Assembly (NCBI RefSeq): GCF_029714205.1
Contig: NZ_CP121648.1
Location: 4,973,001 to 5,037,000 of the forward strand
Length of the DNA stretch: 64,000 nucleotides
Reading direction: 5' to 3'
Origin: Methylobacterium sp. CB376
GTDB lineage: Bacteria > Pseudomonadota > Alphaproteobacteria > Rhizobiales > Beijerinckiaceae
The position numbers were made by a program, and so were the translations under genes. The notes under the pieces were generated by a model. That model made no database searches, was not told the origin of the DNA, and was given only the letters and a program-made list of their open reading frames with translations. Below, piece after piece: positions 62,306-64,000 of this stretch (the stretch's first letter is position 1; the number at the start of each line of letters is the position of its first letter).

Positions 62306-63559
62306 TCATGCGTCGGGCGGCGACACGCCGTCGATGGCGAGGCGCAGGTGCTCCGGCCCCCGCAGCGACGCGCCCGGCCGATAGGGCGGCGGGTCGTCGA
62401 GGAGGCGCGGGTTGCGCAGCCGCCGCGCCAGGGCGACCAGCGCCGCCTCCGCCTCCAGCCGCGCCAGCGGGGCGCCGACGCAGAAATGCAGGCTGCCGCC
62501 GAACCCGAAATGCTGGTTGTCCTCCCGGTCCGGGTCGAACCGGTCGGGATCGGCGAAGCGGGCCGGGTCGCGGCTGCCGGAGGCGAAGAGCAGCACCACC
62601 GGCGCCCCCGCCGGGATCGTCGTCCCGGCGAGCTCGATCTCGGCCAGGGCCTTGCGGGTCCGGAAATGGACCGGCGGCTCGTAGCGCAGCAATTCCTCGA
62701 TCAGCCGCGGGGCGATCTCGGGCTCGGCGCGCAGGCGCTCCAGCTGCGCGGGGAAGCGCAGCAGCGTCAGCATGCCGTTGGTGATCAAGTTCACGGTCGT
62801 CTCGTGGCCGGCGATCAGCAGCAGGATCGAGGTCGCGATCAGGTCGTAATCCCCCATCCGGCCGGCCTGCGGATCCTCGCGGGTCGCGAGCCCGGTGAGC
62901 AGGTCGTCCTTCGGGTGGCGCCGCTTGTCCTTGATCAGATCCTGCATGTAGGCGGCGATCGCGTCGAAGGTCTCGATGTTCCGGCCGAGCGCCGCCTCGT
63001 CCTGGCGCGCGTCGGGCTCGAGGGCGGTGGCGAGCTGCGTCGCCCAGCCGTGGAACCGGCCCTCGTCCTCCGGCGGCACCCCGAGGAGCTCGCAGATCAC
63101 CGTGACCGGGAGCGGGTAGGAGAAGTCGTCCACGAGGTCGATCGCGCGCGCGTCCCGGCGCCGGTCGAGGAGGTCGGCCACCAGTCCGTCGACCCGGCCG
63201 TGCATGGCCCGGATCCGCTCGGGCGTGAACTCGCGCATCACGTGCCGCCGCAGCACGTCGTGGTCGGGCGGATCGCGGAAGATGAAGGGCCGGTGCTTGG
63301 TGCGGACGTGGTCCTTGAACGGGTTGATGATCCAGTCCTTGAACGGGTTGCCGGTGCGCGGGTGCGAGGTGGAGGGCAGGTCCTCCGAGCTGATGCGCGG
63401 GTCGAACAGCAGGGCCCGCAGGGCCGCGTGGGTGGTGACCACGTAGGTGCCGTCGTCCTGGAGCGCCACCGGCGCCTCGCGCAGCCGCGCGTAGAGCGGG
63501 TAGGGGTTCGGGCGGTTGGCCGGGTCCTTGACCGCGGCGAAGAGGGTCGGGTCGGGCAT
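62306..63559 (-). CDS. Cytochrome P450
   Basis: A 417-residue bacterial (class I) P450. The heme-binding motif is FGFGGSLHFCVGAPLARLE with Cys360 as the thiolate ligand, the I-helix oxygen-activation motif is LLIAGHETTVN, and the ExxR pair is EELLRYEPPVHFRTRK. A duplicated NPFKDWI-INPFKDH segment is seen near residue 70. The substrate is unknown. A ferredoxin-reductase-like gene ends 5 bases upstream (minus strand), so the redox partner is co-expressed. The ATG at 63559 starts MPDPTLFAAV. Confidence 0.93.
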   Translation of the reverse strand: MPDPTLFAAVKDPANRPNPYPLYARLREAPVALQDDGTYVVTTHAALRALLFDPRISSEDLPSTSHPRTGNPFKDWIINPFKDHVRTKHRPFIFRDPPDHDVLRRHVMREFTPERIRAMHGRVDGLVADLLDRRRDARAIDLVDDFSYPLPVTVICELLGVPPEDEGRFHGWATQLATALEPDARQDEAALGRNIETFDAIAAYMQDLIKDKRRHPKDDLLTGLATREDPQAGRMGDYDLIATSILLLIAGHETTVNLITNGMLTLLRFPAQLERLRAEPEIAPRLIEELLRYEPPVHFRTRKALAEIELAGTTIPAGAPVVLLFASGSRDPARFADPDRFDPDREDNQHFGFGGSLHFCVGAPLARLEAEAALVALARRLRNPRLLDDPPPYRPGASLRGPEHLRLAIDGVSPPDA

Positions 63560-63564
63560 CGTCG

Positions 63565-64000
63565 TCAGCCTCGCGCCGGACTTGCGGGAAAACCGGGATC
63601 GGCGGGGGCGACGCGACCCTGGTCCGTCGCCCCGAGGATCGGCGGGAAAGCGGCGCGGGCCTCGATCCGGCCCGCGTAGGCGGGCAGCCAGCGGGTCTGG
63701 TCGAACGACACCGCCGCGACGGTGCGGCCATTCCGGCCGTAGACCGCCACGAAGCGCCGCGCGCCGAAATCGCCCTGCGTCACCGCCACGCTGTCGGCGC
63801 CGTTGGTGAGGCCCACCGACTTGATGTTCACGTCGAACTGGCTCGACCAGAAGGCCGGGATCTCGGCGTAGGGGGCGCCGGCCTGCCCGAGCAGCGTGCG
63901 GGCGGCGTGCTCGGCCTGCGCGACCGCGTGGCCCCAATGTTCGAGGGCGACGGGGCCGTCCTCGAACAGGGGGTGGGGGAAGCGCGCCACGTCGCCCGCC
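63565..64000 (-). CDS. Ferredoxin reductase, C-terminal part (truncated by window edge)
   Basis: The last 145 residues of an FAD-dependent ferredoxin reductase. AGDVARFPHPLFEDGPVALEHWGHAVAQAEHAA is the GD and C-terminal region of the pyridine nucleotide-disulfide reductase family, and SSQFDVNIKSVGL with VSFDQTRWLPAYAGRIE is the reductase-C domain of the P450/dioxygenase reductase type. It continues beyond 64000. It is 5 bases upstream of the P450, so together they form an electron-transfer unit; a ferredoxin gene may lie further upstream. Confidence 0.85.
   Translation of the reverse strand, partial: AGDVARFPHPLFEDGPVALEHWGHAVAQAEHAARTLLGQAGAPYAEIPAFWSSQFDVNIKSVGLTNGADSVAVTQGDFGARRFVAVYGRNGRTVAAVSFDQTRWLPAYAGRIEARAAFPPILGATDQGRVAPADPGFPASPARG

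Overview
This is a very GC-rich chromosomal stretch of an alphaproteobacterium. The best fit is Methylobacterium or a close relative in Hyphomicrobiales. The reasons are a methylsuccinyl-CoA dehydrogenase of the ethylmalonyl-CoA pathway, a glnII glutamine synthetase with a divergent GstI-type (DUF2735) gene, a NadQ-type regulator next to nadABC, an IalB-family gene beside rlmN, a DUF6894 gene, and intergenic repeats of a kind I associate with Methylobacterium. No tRNA, rRNA, CRISPR array, insertion sequence or prophage was recognised. The layout is ordinary chromosome, with a few decayed loci.

Layout. 0-4 kb: type II NADH dehydrogenase, a DUF938 methyltransferase and a dgcN-dgcA pair predicted to convert D-glutamate to L-glutamate through N-acetylated intermediates. 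4.3-7.7 kb: a divergent glutamate/aspartate-type ABC importer (gltIJKL-like). 8-14 kb: a porin, a LysR regulator convergent with a YeiH-type exporter, a Bax inhibitor-1 protein, and an ECF sigma/anti-sigma pair. 14-25 kb: gamma-glutamyltransferase, LysE exporter, rlmN, IalB-like protein, a phosphotransferase, a MarR regulator, a creatininase-family protein, a CobW GTPase, a frame-broken helix-hairpin-helix protein and a Crp/Fnr regulator. 25-37 kb: a NepR-like small gene, divergent PEP carboxylase, glutaminase, gstI/glnII with a sigma-54 promoter, YihY, a DMT exporter and methylsuccinyl-CoA dehydrogenase. 37-47 kb: a BLUF photoreceptor with an MHYT-PAS-GGDEF-EAL protein, a three-domain phospholipid acyltransferase fusion, YiaAB, PspA, TetR, panB, and a fossil nsrR/hmp pair. 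47-64 kb: a dienelactone hydrolase, acyltransferase-3, DUF3108 and frame-broken DUF1236 genes, nadABC with nadQ, a FemAB-like protein, small membrane proteins, DUF3095 followed by a cyclic-nucleotide-domain patatin, a broken HTH gene, and a P450 with the end of its presumed ferredoxin reductase.

Common threads. Nitrogen and glutamate metabolism recur: D-Glu conversion and Glu import, glutaminase, GSII with GstI, and gamma-glutamyltransferase. C1/C2 carbon assimilation is represented by PEPC and Mcd. Signalling genes include blue light/c-di-GMP, a putative nucleotide-cyclase-like protein beside a cNMP-gated phospholipase, and a TetR with three clear operators.

The less ordinary observations are the deletion scar of an nsrR-hmp nitric oxide module, the triplicated TGAAC-N3-GTTCA operator between pspA and tetR, the DUF3095/cNMP-patatin pair, 3'-end tandem hairpin repeats (one copying a stop codon three times), a four-copy dispersed repeat, and several single-base frameshifts that could be genuine decay or assembly errors.
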